DNA from: Bettongia penicillata ogilbyi
Lineage: Eukaryota; Chordata; Mammalia; Diprotodontia; Potoroidae
Direction of reading: 5' to 3'
Assembly: GCA_023548195.1 (NCBI GenBank)
Contig: JAJHZJ010000220.1
Coordinates: 2,053,279 to 2,117,278, forward strand
Length of the DNA: 64,000 nt
The notes below the pieces were generated by a model. That model made no database searches. It saw only the letters and a list, made by a program, of their open reading frames with translations, and had not been told where the DNA came from. Each line of letters begins with the position of its first letter. Position 1 is the stretch's first letter. Below are positions 43,110 through 54,929 of this stretch, piece by piece. A program made the translations under genes and the position numbers.

Positions 43110-43215
43110 AGGAAGGAAAATGCATTATTTATTATCTGCAAAGCATTATGTTAAGTACTAGAGATACAACTAGAAAGGTCTCTGCTCCCAAGGAGCTCAC
43201 ATTCTAATAGCAGAA
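43110..43215 (-). repeat. L2 3' end (antisense)
   Basis: 'atttattatctgcaaagcat', 'tatgttaagtactagagata', 'ctcccaaggagctcacattc', 'taatagc'. It sits directly beside the GGAA array. Confidence 0.75.
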
Positions 43216-44355
43216 AAGAATAAAGATATGCAAGGTTTCAGCTACAAGTCATATAGAAAGGCCTCCTGGTCCTTAGGGTGCCATAGAGAAGCAGATGGTA
43301 ATGTTATGTTATGTTATGTTATGTCTACAGATAAAATCATATCTATTTCTGTTATTGAGCCATTTGACAATGTCAAAAACAATGTTGATGACAGCTTTCT
43401 TCAGAGGCTGCAGCTGCTATGAAATTGGAGAAGGTGAAGAAGCTTCTACACAAGTAGTTACAAGGTCATTCGTATACAAAGATTGATTCCCTGAAGGTGG
43501 GCTATTGAGGAAGTGCCAGAAGTATGGTGGGGTGGACTGTGGAGTACTTTTATTCCTGAGGCGGGTGAGCTTAGGGTCTGTAGTGCACAGTTGTTTCTGT
43601 CTAGATTTGAGGGGAGATGGTACTCAAGAAGGTAGCAATGGTTTGACTCACCTGGACCATGTAGCTTCTCATTACTCCCTCAGGATGCCCTGCTACTTCA
43701 ATTAGGCTGGCTTGCTGCCTTTCAGTTGGCAATTCATTGTCAATATGGCTGACCTCCTATCCATAAGGGATTGCTATACTGGATGATAGCTTCAGTGTCT
43801 GAGAGGGAAGTAAGGCTGGGGGGGCCAGATAAGTTGCTGTTATTCTTGTGGTTTTTGGGGTTATCTGCTGATTAATATGATTTGATCAACAGTTAGTATT
43901 GGCGATATGGAAAAGAGATGTCAAACACATTGCCCAAGTCAATTCTGCCTTCAGCATTGAATAGAGTTGAATGTAATTAATAGATTTGGGAAGTATTTAA
44001 CAAAATAAATAAAAATATAACAGAACATAGATAATGTTAATATGTGCTTTTCCAAGCCAATGTGCAATCCGCAGGGTTCCTTATATGATTCAGTGGTCTC
44101 CTTTTCCATTTGAGTTTGATATTACTGATATAGAAGATGTCAGGTCAATTCTCCATAATGGTTTTTCTCTTTGATGATGACTACAAGCTAGACTGAAAGT
44201 AGGCCAGTAGTCTAAGGAATAGAGGGTACCATTCTTAGTGATCCATATTGGGAGGTGTTGGCATCTTGAAGTCAAGGGCTATGTCTAATTAAATGGATCA
44301 ATGATTCCATGAATAATTTCCATATGTTTATGAGGATAAAGGTGAATGGGGCGCA
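43216..44355. other. Unassigned sequence
   Basis: Includes a short (ATGTT)n tract (about 43299-43323). About 43500-43870 is GC-richer and unrecognised; it could be an old LTR or host DNA. No gene is supported. Confidence 0.4.
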
Positions 44356-44359
44356 AACA

Positions 44360-44640
44360 GTTTTCACTTGTGGTTCTCAAAGTAGGGTTTGCAGACCTCA
44401 AGGGGTCCCAGAGACCTTTTGAAAGCTCAAAATTATTTTCAAATGTTAAAACACTTATTAGCCTATTAAAATACTCCTTTTTCTATTTACATATCTGTGT
44501 AAGGTCGAATTTTCTTCATACACTTCAAGCAATATACTTCAAAGATTGAATGCAGAAACAGATATGGATCAGGAAATGATCTATACTTCAGCTAATAAAA
44601 AAGCATATTTTACTTCAAAACATTTTCCGGTTCATAGAAA
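44360..44640 (+). mobile_element. hAT/Charlie-type DNA transposon remnant
   Basis: The left end 'cttgtggttctcaaagtagg' matches the common mammalian hAT terminus (CAGTGGTTCTCAAA). It continues 'ggtcccagagaccttttgaa', 'ttatttgcc'-like text and then 'gattgaatgcagaaacagat', 'atggatcaggaaat'. It is non-coding. The right terminus could not be placed. Confidence 0.65.
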
Positions 44641-44689
44641 AGGAAGGTCTATCTATACTCTCTTAGTAACAGAGAGGTATAGATAAAAA

Positions 44690-44935
44690 CCATGGATTCT
44701 GTTCCTCCTCCAAGGCCCCTCCAAGGTTCCAAGTAGTAAGAAACAAGAGAAATACATTTTCCATTTACATTGCATATATCTTGTTTGTACAATTATAGGC
44801 CTATTGTCTCCCACATTAGAATATGAGCTCCTCAAGGACACAGTACATGTTTATGTCCCCTCTTTTTTTGCATCCCAAATATATAGCACTGTGCTTAGTA
44901 CATAATAAGAATTTAACTCTCATTGACTGAAGTAC
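44690..44935 (+). repeat. L2 3' end (sense)
   Basis: 'ttgcatatatcttgtttgta', 'tattgtctcccacattagaa', 'tatgagctcctcaaggacac', 'agcactgtgcttagtacata', 'ataagaatttaactctcatt' is a complete L2 tail. Confidence 0.85.
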
Positions 44936-45588
44936 ACAGTACATTTTTTCACAATTTTTTATATCACTTTAAGAAATAGGGTACTGGTTGTAGTTTCTTT
45001 GAAGGATCTGTTATATCTATAAAACAGTCTGAGGAAACAATTTCTATATAAAGAATATTTGAGCAGGGCTATGTGGGCTAGGACAGGAGTGAAAAACTTG
45101 TCTGAAGTGCTTTTTCAAGTCTTCTTTTATTTTCTGATTATTGAGGATGAAAGTGGCAGTATGTATTCACGTGAATACATGGAGCCCACTTGACTGCTCA
45201 GGTCAAACCTCTTAATGGAGGAATAGTGAATATTTCCTCCAACTTAAAAGTTACTGCTATTCAGGAACCTTGGCTATACTCTGTGTAAATATAGTCAGAT
45301 AGTTGAATAAGGGTGGGCCAGCAGAAGTTGTAGAGCATGTCCTTCTATAAAATATCATCATAAAAACATCAGCATACCAGGCTTTTAAAAGTCAGGTAAG
45401 TTGGTTCAGACCAAAGACCGACCTTGCATTTCCTTCATTCCCAACCACCATAATGAACAAATTATGGACATTATTTGTTGTGCATATGTAATAAATAGCC
45501 ATATGCTTTATCATTAATTATGCAAGTCGTTAGTAATTATGGCTAATCGATAGGTTATGTACAAGTCATAGGAGAGATTTAAAGGAAA
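44936..45588. other. Non-repeat sequence with a TAAT-rich core
   Basis: No repeat recognised. 45440-45575 carries a cluster of homeodomain/POU-like words ('atcattaattatgcaag', 'tagtaattatggctaat'). It may be a conserved non-coding element (inference). Confidence 0.35.
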
Positions 45589-45589
45589 A

Positions 45590-45770
45590 ATATCTTAGAA
45601 TTCCTCTAGTCCATTTTCCTTGCTTTATAGGTAAAACAACTGAGTCTCAGAGCTGGTAAATGACTTACCTATGATCACATCAACAGTATGTGAAAGATGA
45701 ATGATTAAAACCCAGGTTTTCTAATTCCATTTCTAATGCTCTTTCTTAATACACTTTCATATTCCACATT
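45590..45770 (-). repeat. MIR-type SINE
   Basis: 'ctttataggtaaaacaactg', 'gagtctcagagctggtaaat', 'gacttacctatgatcacatc', 'taaaacccaggttttctaat' is antisense MIR. Confidence 0.7.
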
Positions 45771-45869
45771 GTCTCCATTCTCAGGGATGGAAATGGTGAA
45801 TTATATGGATGAGGGAATCTATCCACTGCTTATGAGGGATAGTTAAGCCAGAATAAGTTTGGCAGAAAG

Positions 45870-46000
45870 CAATCAATAATCAGCAAACATTTATTAAGTA
45901 TACTCTGTTTGGCACTTAGATCCACGTACAGAAACTGAAAGTGTAACTCAGATTTCACTCTCAAGGAGTAGTTTGCAGGAGCATTAGCCATGTGGTGAGA
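45870..46000 (-). repeat. L2 3' end (antisense)
   Basis: 'tcagcaaacatttattaagt' and 'atactctgtttggcactta', then 'ctcaaggagtagtttgcagg'. Confidence 0.65.
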
Positions 46001-47190
46001 AGGAAAAAGGCAAATAAGCAACTATAATAAAATGGTTGCATCTTTAGATGAGGTCATAATAGCATTCAAATCACTGGTGATTCATGCATTGTAACTTTCT
46101 CATTTGCCCTAGCTCCTTGGATTTCATCAGTCCATATATTTTTAATACCAATATAACCCAGCTTTGTTTTGTTTTCATTCATACTTTATATCATGCCAGC
46201 TTAAAACCTGCCTCCTCAGCTCAAAATCAAAGATTTGGTCACAGCCTGTGCCAGGGCCTTCCTAACTACTAGTGCATGCCAAACCAGCATTAAACGCTGT
46301 CTTTTCATGAGAGACATGAGTGACCAGACACTAACTAGATTTTTTTTTCCTATTTTAAAAAGGTTATACAAAAGGACTGTTCAGAAGCAATTTTCACCCC
46401 AGGTGTAAAGAGTAACTGCCTAATTAGAGTACAATCCTTAGAGAATGAACAATCTGTCCTGCTTGGTAATAATCACTGTAGAGGTTTCAAGAGCCTGCTG
46501 GTTGAAATTCATAATGAAGGATTTCCCCCTTCCCCCCTACCCTCTTTCCCAAATAAAGTAATGGCTGGCTGTTATCTGGCTATTTTCTGTCTGCTTGCTA
46601 TGTGTTAATGAAAAGCCTTTTCACTGGGACAGCAAATCTCTTGCTCTTATGCCTGGCATCTTTCAAGTGAGATGGAAGAGCTACCATGACCTTCTGAGGG
46701 AAATGGGGTGGGTTAGGGAACTGGAAATTATCTCCTACCCAGCTGCCATGCATATACGAATACATAGTACCTCTGTTTCTTTTTATCTCTTATGTTTTGG
46801 ATTTCTTGATTTTAGGTGAAATAAAATTCAAAAACAGAATAGGCCAAGTCATTATCTTATAAACTTTAAAAGGAGTATAAGGGGGTAGTTGTAGAGCTCA
46901 CCAGAAGGCAAAGTAGCCGAGTCCAGGGAGGAGGTATCCCTAAAGAGCCATATGCTGGAGCCAGATCATTAGTAAATTGACCCAGTAACTGAGTTACTGA
47001 GTCATTCAAGTAAGGTGGCTTGGCTTAGACAAAAGAGATATTGATGGTGACTCCTTAAAAGGATGATACCCACGGGGGAGGTATGTGTGCTCCTTACATG
47101 TGTGTTTTATACCTTTGGCTTTACTTTAGCCCACTCTTCCCAGGGACTTTGTGTTTATAGAGGGGACAGTGTTTCTAGTTTAATTGTTAC
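46001..47190. other. Mostly non-repeat sequence
   Basis: 46380-46660 has mixed composition with palindromic 'ctaattag' and SOX-like 'gaacaat'. It is a candidate conserved element. No gene. Confidence 0.35.
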
Positions 47191-47192
47191 TC

Positions 47193-47450
47193 AACCTGGA
47201 TATCTGGATGGTGCAGTGGATAGAGTGGTGGACCTGAAGTCAGGAATATTCATGCTTCTTGAGTTCAAATCTCACTTCAGATACCTGCTAGCTGTGTGAC
47301 ACTGGGCAAATCATTTAACCCTGTTTGCTCCAGTTTCCTCATCTGTAAAATGAACTGGAGAAAGAAATGACAAACCATTCCGGTATCTTTGCCAAGAAAT
47401 GGGATCAGCAAGAGTCAGACAGGAATGAAACAACCGAATAGCAACAGCAA
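47193..47450 (+). mobile_element. tRNA-SINE with RTE-like tail, full length
   Basis: 'ggatatctggatggtgcagt', 'gacctgaagtcaggaatatt', 'gagttcaaatctcacttcag', 'ctgtgtgacactgggcaaat', 'ccattccggtatctttgcca', tail 'gagtcagacaggaatgaaac' and 'aaccgaatagcaac'. Confidence 0.9.
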
Positions 47451-47459
47451 GTACCTGGG

Positions 47460-48445
47460 AACTGGCATAGAAACGGAAGAGAAAGTATTTTATGTGAGTA
47501 ATGAAGAGATGGCCACCTTGGCTGGATCACAGAATGTGAGAGGAGTAATATTGAATGCATCTGAAGTGATAGGTTGATAAAAGTTTGTAAAGGACTTTAA
47601 AAGCTACAAAGAAGATTTTATATTTGATTCTAGAAGCAAAAGGAAACCGCTAAATATTTTGAGGAAAAGAGTGGCAGGGTTAGACATGCATTTTAAAGAA
47701 AATTCATTTAACCATGGTATGGAGGACAAACTAAAACTGGGGGAGAGTTGAAGCCAGGAGACCAAGGAGGAGACTGTCACTATAATCAAGGTGAGAGTTT
47801 ATGAGGGCCTATATTAAAGTAGCAGCTTTGTGGATAGAGGAAGGGAGTTGAAGGTAGAAATTAAAGAGGTAGAAATGGTAAAAGTTGGTAACAAATATAT
47901 GGGGTAGGGTAGAGTGAACCTAGGAGACTCACTGATAACAAATTCTCTTTTGGACATGTGGAGTTTGAGATATATAGAAGACATACAACTTGAAGTGACC
48001 ACTATTATGCAATTGGTGATATAGGACTGAAACTTAGCAGAGGGATTGGGCATCAATATAGATCTGGATGGCATCATCATAGACTTGATAATTAAATCTT
48101 TTGAAGGTGACGAGATTACCAAGAGATAAATTATAGAAAGAGAATAGTGGAAGACCTTGAGCAGAGTATTAGGGAATATTCACATTTAAGGAGTATTATT
48201 TGGATTATGAACCAGCAGAGGAGACTTAAGTAGTAGTGGTTAAGGTAAGAAAAGAAAAATCAGGAGGGAATAGTGTCACAAAAACCTAGAAAGGAATAAA
48301 TATCCAGAAAAGGGTAGTCAACAGTGATAAAATCAATGGAAATCGTTAAGAAGGATGAGCACTCAAAAAGAACAATCAGATTTAGTACATAAAAGACCAT
48401 TGGCAACTCTCGAGATTAGTGATCAAAATCTAGATTTAAAATCAA
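47460..48445 (-). mobile_element. L2 LINE ORF2 copy (antisense), about 1 kb
   Basis: Plus-strand order: 'gatttgtatttgatcc'-like text at 47615, then 'gagtggcagggttagacatg', 'ggtatggaggacaaactaaa', 'gagaccaaggaggagactgt', 'ctcttttggacatgtggagt', 'ttgagatatatagaagacat', 'gatctggatggcatcatcat', 'gacgagattaccaagagata', 'agaaaagggtagtcaacagt', 'aaaagaccattggcaactct'. This is the longest antisense L2 run in the window. No ORF survives. Confidence 0.85.
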
Positions 48446-49240
48446 CAGAATTTCAGTCTAGCAACCTTTTCCACCATGAAAATCTTTTCAGTATTTGTTA
48501 CTTGAAGGACATTAACATTAGCAATTTTCATTTTCTTTTGTAAAGCATCCATATTTTTAAAGAGCTTTACTTCTTTAACAGGTGATTCCAAGGTATTTGA
48601 AGGGGACATTTGTAAGTTACACTAAAGCCTTACTATTGGGAGCTACTCTGTTCACAGAAACACATAAGTTTAAATGAGTTCAAATTCAACATGTACATCA
48701 AGATCAAAATTATCAGTGTATATTCCATCGAAGAAATAAATGAAATTGCATGTATTGAAAATCATATTTATTTCCCTTACCCTAGAGATAGTCAACTCAT
48801 TGAATGTATCAACTTGAAAGTTCAATTAACTTTGAAATAATATATCAATAGTTATTCTGGTTCTACTCTGGTGACTAGATGTCATGCCAGATATAAATAA
48901 TTGCATTCTAGAATTTCACATCCAAGCCATAAGAACTGTGAAGTGATGCAAATAGGAGTTTTTATATAGTGGTATCTCCCAGAACCCTAAAACAAAAAAT
49001 GTACTGTAAACACTGTTAGACCTTTGGTTGGCAAATGGGAATGACTTCAATTTGTATTGCACTTCATAAGTTCCCAAGTGTTTTCACTAGCAATATTTCA
49101 TTTGGCAGTTCAAAGAAACATAGAACATGATGGTTTATTATAGCCTTTTGATTCTAACTTCTTCCTTCTCTTTCCCAATACACATACCCACACACTTCTA
49201 CCCTTGAGAAGAAAAAGTGACTAGATTATCATCTCCTTTC
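48446..49240. other. Unassigned sequence
   Basis: A weak MIR-like patch at about 49050-49105. Otherwise nothing recognised. Confidence 0.4.
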
Positions 49241-49244
49241 AAGT

Positions 49245-49400
49245 ATTTTAATATGCATTAAATTCAATGAATATTTATTAAGCAGCTATTAAAAAAACAA
49301 GCTATTGTATTAGGACCAAGAATAGTATTAGCTCCAAAAACTTAAAAGTAATACAGTCTCCACCATAAAGGGGAGTGACACAACAGGTTGAGGGAGGGGT
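49245..49400 (-). repeat. L2 3' end (antisense)
   Basis: 'aatgaatatttattaagcag' at the left, then 'gtaatacagtctccaccata' where 'cagtccctgccctcaag' is usual. Diverged. Confidence 0.55.
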
Positions 49401-49954
49401 AGCTGTGAAATGCACAGAAAATAATAGATAATTTGAGAAATGGAGTCAGCATTAGTAGATGTGGGGGAGAGAAGGAGGAAGGGAGAATGGTAGACTCCAT
49501 GAAGAGGAAATACCATGAAAAAAAGAAAAGGATTATGAAAAGAAGAAATGTAGTGGAAGAATATTGCAAGGATGGGGGAAAGCTTGTGTGAATAAATGGA
49601 ATGACCATCAAGGTGAGGAGTGTTTATACATTTTTTTTTTTTTTGGTTTTAGCCTGAAAAATGTCATGATCTTTCACTTAGTAGTTCTTCCCTGTTTGGT
49701 TTCTGGGGGAGCAGGTGTGGTCGCCTTATCACATTGCTTACACCTATTGTTTATTTCTCTAAGTAACATATAATCATAATATTCTTAAAATATTTAGCCT
49801 AATGCAAACATTAGGGAAATAGAGGAGTGAAGTTTCCAGACCTAATGTCATCATGGCTAAATTCTCAAGAAAAGTTATTTTCAAGTGTTGAGTTTATAGT
49901 TTCAAAAATGTTGCTATCATTTGATTATTGACAAAAACTACATATTGACAGCAT
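49401..49954. other. Unassigned sequence
   Basis: Purine-rich to about 49560, with a T-run near 49631. No gene. Confidence 0.4.
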
Positions 49955-49956
49955 GT

Positions 49957-50120
49957 ATAGAAGGAGAAGAAGAAGAAGAAGAAGAAGAAGAAGAAGAAGA
50001 AGAAGACGAAGAAGAAGAAGAAGAAGAAGAACAAGAAGAAGAACAAGAAAAAGAAGAAGAGGAGGAGGAGGAGGAGGAAGAGGAGGAGGAAGAGGAGGAA
50101 GGAGAAGGAAGGAGGGAGAG
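49957..50120. repeat. (GAA)n/(GAG)n array
   Basis: Pure-purine trinucleotide repeat on the plus strand, apart from rare C. AAG-rich first, then AGG-rich. It could form triplex DNA. The poly-Glu/poly-Arg and poly-Ser/poly-Leu ORFs are artefacts. Confidence 0.98.
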
Positions 50121-50129
50121 ACTGAATTC

Positions 50130-50785
50130 ACCCATTTTCCTAGATTTTTTAGACTTGAATTCTAGTCTGGGCAACTCCAAACTCCTATTGTACATTTCAA
50201 ATTCAACATGTCTCAAACAGAAGAAAAAGAATTTTTTATTTTTCCCCTAAAACCTACTTCCAAACTTTCTTATTACTGCCAACAACTCTACCTCTTTCTT
50301 TTGTCATCCAGGTTAGAAACCTTGGTGTTATTCTTAATTTCTTACTTTTCCTCACTACTTATATCCAGTTAGTTGTCAGGTCTTAGACATTCTACCTCCA
50401 TCAGATTCCTTATATCCATTCCCTTGCTCACCACCCAAGTTCAGGGACTTACCCCCTTTTTCATTCTCTGGACTATCTCTTCCCTGGGCTAGTCTAATAA
50501 TATTTTCATTGGTCTCCCTTATTTGAGCTACTCCAATCATCTTTTGCACAGCTGCCAACGTAATATTCCTAAAGCTCAGGTCTGATCATGCTGGCCCCTT
50601 TTATTTCTAGGATCAAACATAAATTCCTCTACTTGATACATAAAGTTTTCTAAAATTGACTTCAACTTACCTTTCAACTCTATAAATTATTCTTATTCAC
50701 AGAATCTAGGCATTGGCAAAGTTGAATTTCCTGCTGGTCCTTGCACATGACATTTGATTCCCTATCACCTTGATGCATATTCAGG
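50130..50785 (+). mobile_element. L2 LINE ORF2 3' half (sense)
   Basis: Order: 'aaattcaacatgtctcaaac', 'tattactgccaacaactcta', 'gttagaaaccttggtgttat', 'atccagttagttgtcaggtc', 'cattggtctcccttatttga', 'cctaaagctcaggtctgatc', 'ctaggatcaaacataaattc'. This runs from after the RT towards the C-terminus. Broken frame. Confidence 0.9.
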
Positions 50786-50869
50786 GAGAACTAGCACCTC
50801 TGACTTGAAGCCCTATGGAGCCCTTTTCAGGGCTGCTCATCACCTTTGATGTCCACCTTCACCCAATTC

Positions 50870-51297
50870 TCACTTGTGGCTCCAAGAAGCTGTACCATGT
50901 GCAGCATCAAAACCGCAATAAACCACCTTGAGGATAGTATAAATCATCTTGAGGATAACTGAGAGACCTCAGACCTGTATAAGATTTAGGGACATATCTA
51001 TCCCAAGCGTGTGAAGATTTTCCTCAGAGAATTGACAGATGAGAATAATTTGTTCCAACTGCCAGAAAGGTAGTCAAAGCATGTGTAGAGTGATTAAGAT
51101 CATCCATGGCATCCTGAGTCATTGTCAGTCATCTTGTCTTTTGTCCTGTCACTAGACTTAGATGACCCAGGAAGAGAGAGTATGCCTGATGACTGTGCGA
51201 CTTCATTTCACTTAAATCTAATTCACAGACAAATCAAGACATCCCCATGGTGTCATTGGTCTTCTTTGAAAAGGAAAGAGGAAGAAAAAAACAAACA
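50870..51297 (+). mobile_element. Long marsupial SINE-like repeat
   Basis: 'gtggctccaagaagctgtac', 'gagagacctcagacctgtat', 'tatcccaagcgtgtgaagat', 'tgtcctgtcactagacttag', 'atgacccaggaagagagagt', 'gactgtgcgacttcatttca', 'gacatccccatggtgtcatt', 'ggtcttctttgaaaagg', 'acaaacaac'. The 3' half is the same family as the antisense copy nested at 2868-3025. No protein frame. The name and the 5' limit are uncertain. Confidence 0.65.
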
Positions 51298-52085
51298 ACC
51301 TTTTGTAGGTAGCCTCTGGTTCCTAGAAGGCTCTCCTTTCTGTCTTCCTCAACTTGGAATCCCTGCTTCAAAGCTCAGCCACTGTTACTATTTGTATTAT
51401 TGAAAAAAAAAAAAAGAAATTCAAAAAGACATTAAAATATACACAGAATAAAGTTTAAAAAAGTCAGAGAAGTAGACAAACAAACAATGTGTGGACTACT
51501 TTATAATTATAAAATCCAATTTTTAAAAGAAACTTACAGAAATTCAAGTATCTTTTTTTGTTTTTGCATATTTAAATGTTTGTTGATGATTGAATGCAAA
51601 TTAAAATGGAAAGTTTTTTTTTTTTTAAAGAAAGTTCCTTTAAAAAAAGAAACAAGGGTCATGACACACCATCATGATCCACAGGCATAGAATCTTGGTG
51701 GAAAGAAAAATTGCTAGTCTATGCAATTGATGAACACTATAAAAGTAGTGAAGTTCCACTGCGCTGCGTGTTGTTTATTATATTCAGTTATGGATATGAC
51801 ATTTTTGCTTGGATATTGGCAAACTGAAGTAGATTCAGATAAATGTTCTATTTCCCATCACTGTTTCTGCTTAGTTTCAAAACCCCATGGGAACATCATG
51901 TCACCCCCCCAGGATAAGCTGATTACCTAAAGCAACACCTGCTCATCTACCTTAGTTGTCTCTCCACTCTGAATGAAGGGCTGGAAGGAGGAACAATAAA
52001 CTCTTCCTAAAGCTTTCTTTTCTGGAGATCTTGGAACTTTCTAGGTAACTCTACATTTTCCATCAGCCATCTTGGTTGGCTTTGA
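51298..52085. other. Unassigned sequence
   Basis: A-rich and T-rich runs only. No gene. Confidence 0.4.
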
Positions 52086-52089
52086 CTTC

Positions 52090-52195
52090 AGAAGTAAGAT
52101 CATCTTTAATTTTCATATTTGTATAACTAGAACTTAGCACAGTTCCTGATACCTAGTAAGAGCTTAATGTTTATTCACTCCAGTTCAATGTGTTT
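52090..52195 (+). repeat. L2/MIR 3' tail
   Basis: 'tttgtataactagaacttag' with 'cacagttcctgatacctagt' and 'aagagcttaatgtttattca'. Confidence 0.6.
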
Positions 52196-53155
52196 AGTAC
52201 AGTAAAAGGCCTAGAAATTAATTTGAGGAATGAATGAAGGAACTACGAAGGCTAAGCTTGAGAGAGGAGGATTATAGGTATTTTCAAACATTCCTCATCA
52301 TTAAAAAAATGCTTTTCCATTGTGGAGGATGACTTGTTATTCTAGTTACTCCAGAAAATAAGGGAGATTTTACCTTATTAGAAGGAAGAACTTTCAAAAA
52401 AGTAAATTTGCCCCAAACTGTAATTTATTGCTCTAGGGGGGTAAGGGTAGATAAGGTTATCCCTAGGAACCACTGATATTTCTTCCAAGTCTCAAATTCA
52501 GTAACTGTTTTAGGTGGCATCTGGGATCATATCAGGGCCTTAGCCCCTGAAAGGTCTGAGCTCCTAATTTTCCAAATTTGGAGAATGTAAGGAAAAAGAC
52601 TAAGGAAAATGGCACAAAATGGCATAAAAAAAAAGGTGTGGGGGTGTGTTTGTGGGTGTGTATATGCTGTACAATTAATTGGAACCAAAAAATGAATAGA
52701 TGGTAGGTTTTTTTAGCTATATTCATAATCACTCTAAATCAGTCCATGTATAAAAAAAATATATGGCTAGAAAAAAATAGATGAAAATCAGGTCAAAAAT
52801 GCTTAAAAGCATAGAATAAAGAGAAAGAAGTAGAAAAAATAGATATATTTTCATTTAATTCCTTAGAATATGGATTGAACAAGTGCATTCCTTTGTTGAA
52901 CTCATGCTTTGAATCCATGCTTCAGTGATTAATGTCTCAGAAAGACCAAAGGGAATCACTTAATTAAGCTCTATGCTTCAAAGAAATGTCACTGAGCCAG
53001 GAACAAAAAAGAAAAAAATAAAAAAAAGCATGGATAGACTATTTTAAGAGAGGTGTGCAGTTTCCACTAAAGGCTTTCACCTTTTGGAAGTCAAGTAATA
53101 AAAAATAAAAATCTTTATAGAGCAAAATTTGCCAGGATTTGAACTCTCTAATGTT
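52196..53155. other. Unassigned sequence
   Basis: Short GT-rich tract at about 52635-52667, A-rich tracts at about 52750 and 53005-53030. No gene. Confidence 0.4.
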
Positions 53156-53157
53156 AA

Positions 53158-53428
53158 CTAGAGACATTAGGTAGTACCAATTAAATACTGGGCCTGGAGT
53201 AGGGGAAGACCTGAGTTCAAATCCAGCCTCAGGTACTTCCTAATTGTATGAACCTGGGCAAATCATTTAACCTCTGTTTTACTCAGTTCCTCAACTGTAA
53301 AATCGAGAAAATATTACCAACTTCTTAGGGTTGTAGTGAGGATCGAAGGAGTTAATGTATGTCAACCACTTAATACATTGTCTAGCACATAGTAGGCACT
53401 TAATAAACACATATTGCCTCTCCTCCCC
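53158..53428 (+). repeat. THER1/MIR CORE-SINE, full length
   Basis: 'ggcctggagtaggggaagac', 'gagttcaaatccagcctcag', 'atgaacctgggcaaatcatt', 'gggttgtagtgaggatcgaa', 'ctagcacatagtaggcactt', 'aataaacac'. Head, CORE and tail are all present. Confidence 0.9.
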
Positions 53429-54725
53429 TAACTAGAATTCTTGCCTCAGGATTCTGTGATAGAAGAACCGCTGTTTCCACAGTCCACATGATGATAAACA
53501 TTTCCACTGTCAATTTGCTCCCACTGCTACTGCAGCTGTAAATTGTATTGTTCCTATAAGATATACAAGTTTTATCTGAGTCATCCTTGGTTCCATTTTT
53601 TTAACTGCTTAATTAACTACACCTACTTAAAATCTGAAAATAATTTCCATGAGTAATCATTAAAATGAAGGTGGAGCATTTGTTTTATAAAGTACACATG
53701 TGCTTTAATAAAGATATCTAAATGGTTTCTAGTAATGCAGATATATATCCTAACATACTTATTGATTTGACCTTAAAGCAAAATTAAGCATTACAGCTAA
53801 ATATTTAAATGGTTCAGTTACCACATTTAGTATCCTAGAACAATTAGACACACAGAGAGTTTTTCACCAATACTTCACTTAGTAACTAATGGAAAGAAAA
53901 TTTTAGATATGCTTTCAAGCAAGACTGCAGTGCCTCTCTTCATTAAGTGGGCTTCAATAAAGTCTTCACTGAAAATTAAAATGGTAGTAAGCCAGCATCC
54001 ATTATTAGGTATTTCTTTTTTAAAAAAGTTTTGTCTTGTAGAAATAATTATAATGTGCAAAGTTCCCTTAATTTTTTTTTCTGGAAAATTACATAGATGG
54101 AATTAAACAATGGGCCTATTTCAGTGGTAAAAGCTCAGATCACCTTAGGCTCCTAATCCTTATTATATTTGAACAGAACTGCATAAAGACTGGAGGACAT
54201 ACTGAAGAATAGAAGGTTGTTTTTATTTTTTAATTTCCAGTTTATGCCCTGTAACTAAAGATTAAAAAAGATACTGCTGATACAGAAATTCTGAGGTGAT
54301 CCAGTTACTGAGTTTAGGGCCATGGCAAGCTGTGAAGTATCTCCAAATCACTTGGGAATCTACATTCTACCTCTGCAAATCTATTAAAGATGAGCTCTTT
54401 TGTTCCTGAGTCAGATATTGGATGCCACAATATCATAGTTTTCCTTACCATCTCCTAATGCTTGACTATCTCTATCTTAATTGGAATTCTACTTCATTCT
54501 TATGATCAAAAACATGAAGAGGAATAATGTTTGTAGAATTCTTCCTAGTAGCACATGTAATATGTGTATATAAATTAAATTTCATATTCCAGGACATCTT
54601 ATAATGCATACATTCTCCATAGACACACCATAAACATTTAGATAGGGAGTTTGGACTTACGTCGGTTACTCCTGTTGTGGAAAATATATTTGCTGACACA
54701 TTTGAGCAACTCATCTGTAGCATAA
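53429..54725. other. Mostly non-repeat sequence, about 1.3 kb
   Basis: No repeat recognised and no gene. It is one of the longer stretches free of obvious transposons. Confidence 0.4.
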
Positions 54726-54729
54726 TCTT

Positions 54730-54868
54730 AGAGAATAGCCTTAAGGAACTAAGAAGTTAAGTGAACTTGCCCTAGTCAAAAAGCTAGTAATGTAACAAGG
54801 GAATATTCAAGTCTTCTTCTTCCCAGCTTTGACCTTTTATTCACTAAGCCACAATGTTACTCTAGCGA
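54730..54868 (-). repeat. MIR fragment
   Basis: 'aggaactaagaagttaagtg' and 'aacttgccctagtcaaaaag', then 'caagtcttcttcttcccagc', are antisense MIR CORE. Confidence 0.55.
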
Positions 54869-54929
54869 TATATATCATGGATTCTGGCTTTTCAGTAAAG
54901 ACTTTATATCAGCTTTGATGAAAAAGGAC

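Noticed and set aside
42773..43154. ORFs of 101-122 codons rich in EGRK or PSFL
   Set aside because: Direct translations of the GGAA microsatellite.
42816..43322. Possible CRISPR or satellite array (GGAA, ATGTT)
   Set aside because: Units of 4-5 bp with no spacers in a mammalian genome. These are simple microsatellites.
49921..50250. Poly-Glu, poly-Arg, poly-Ser and poly-Leu ORFs
   Set aside because: Translations of the GAA/GAG array in different frames.
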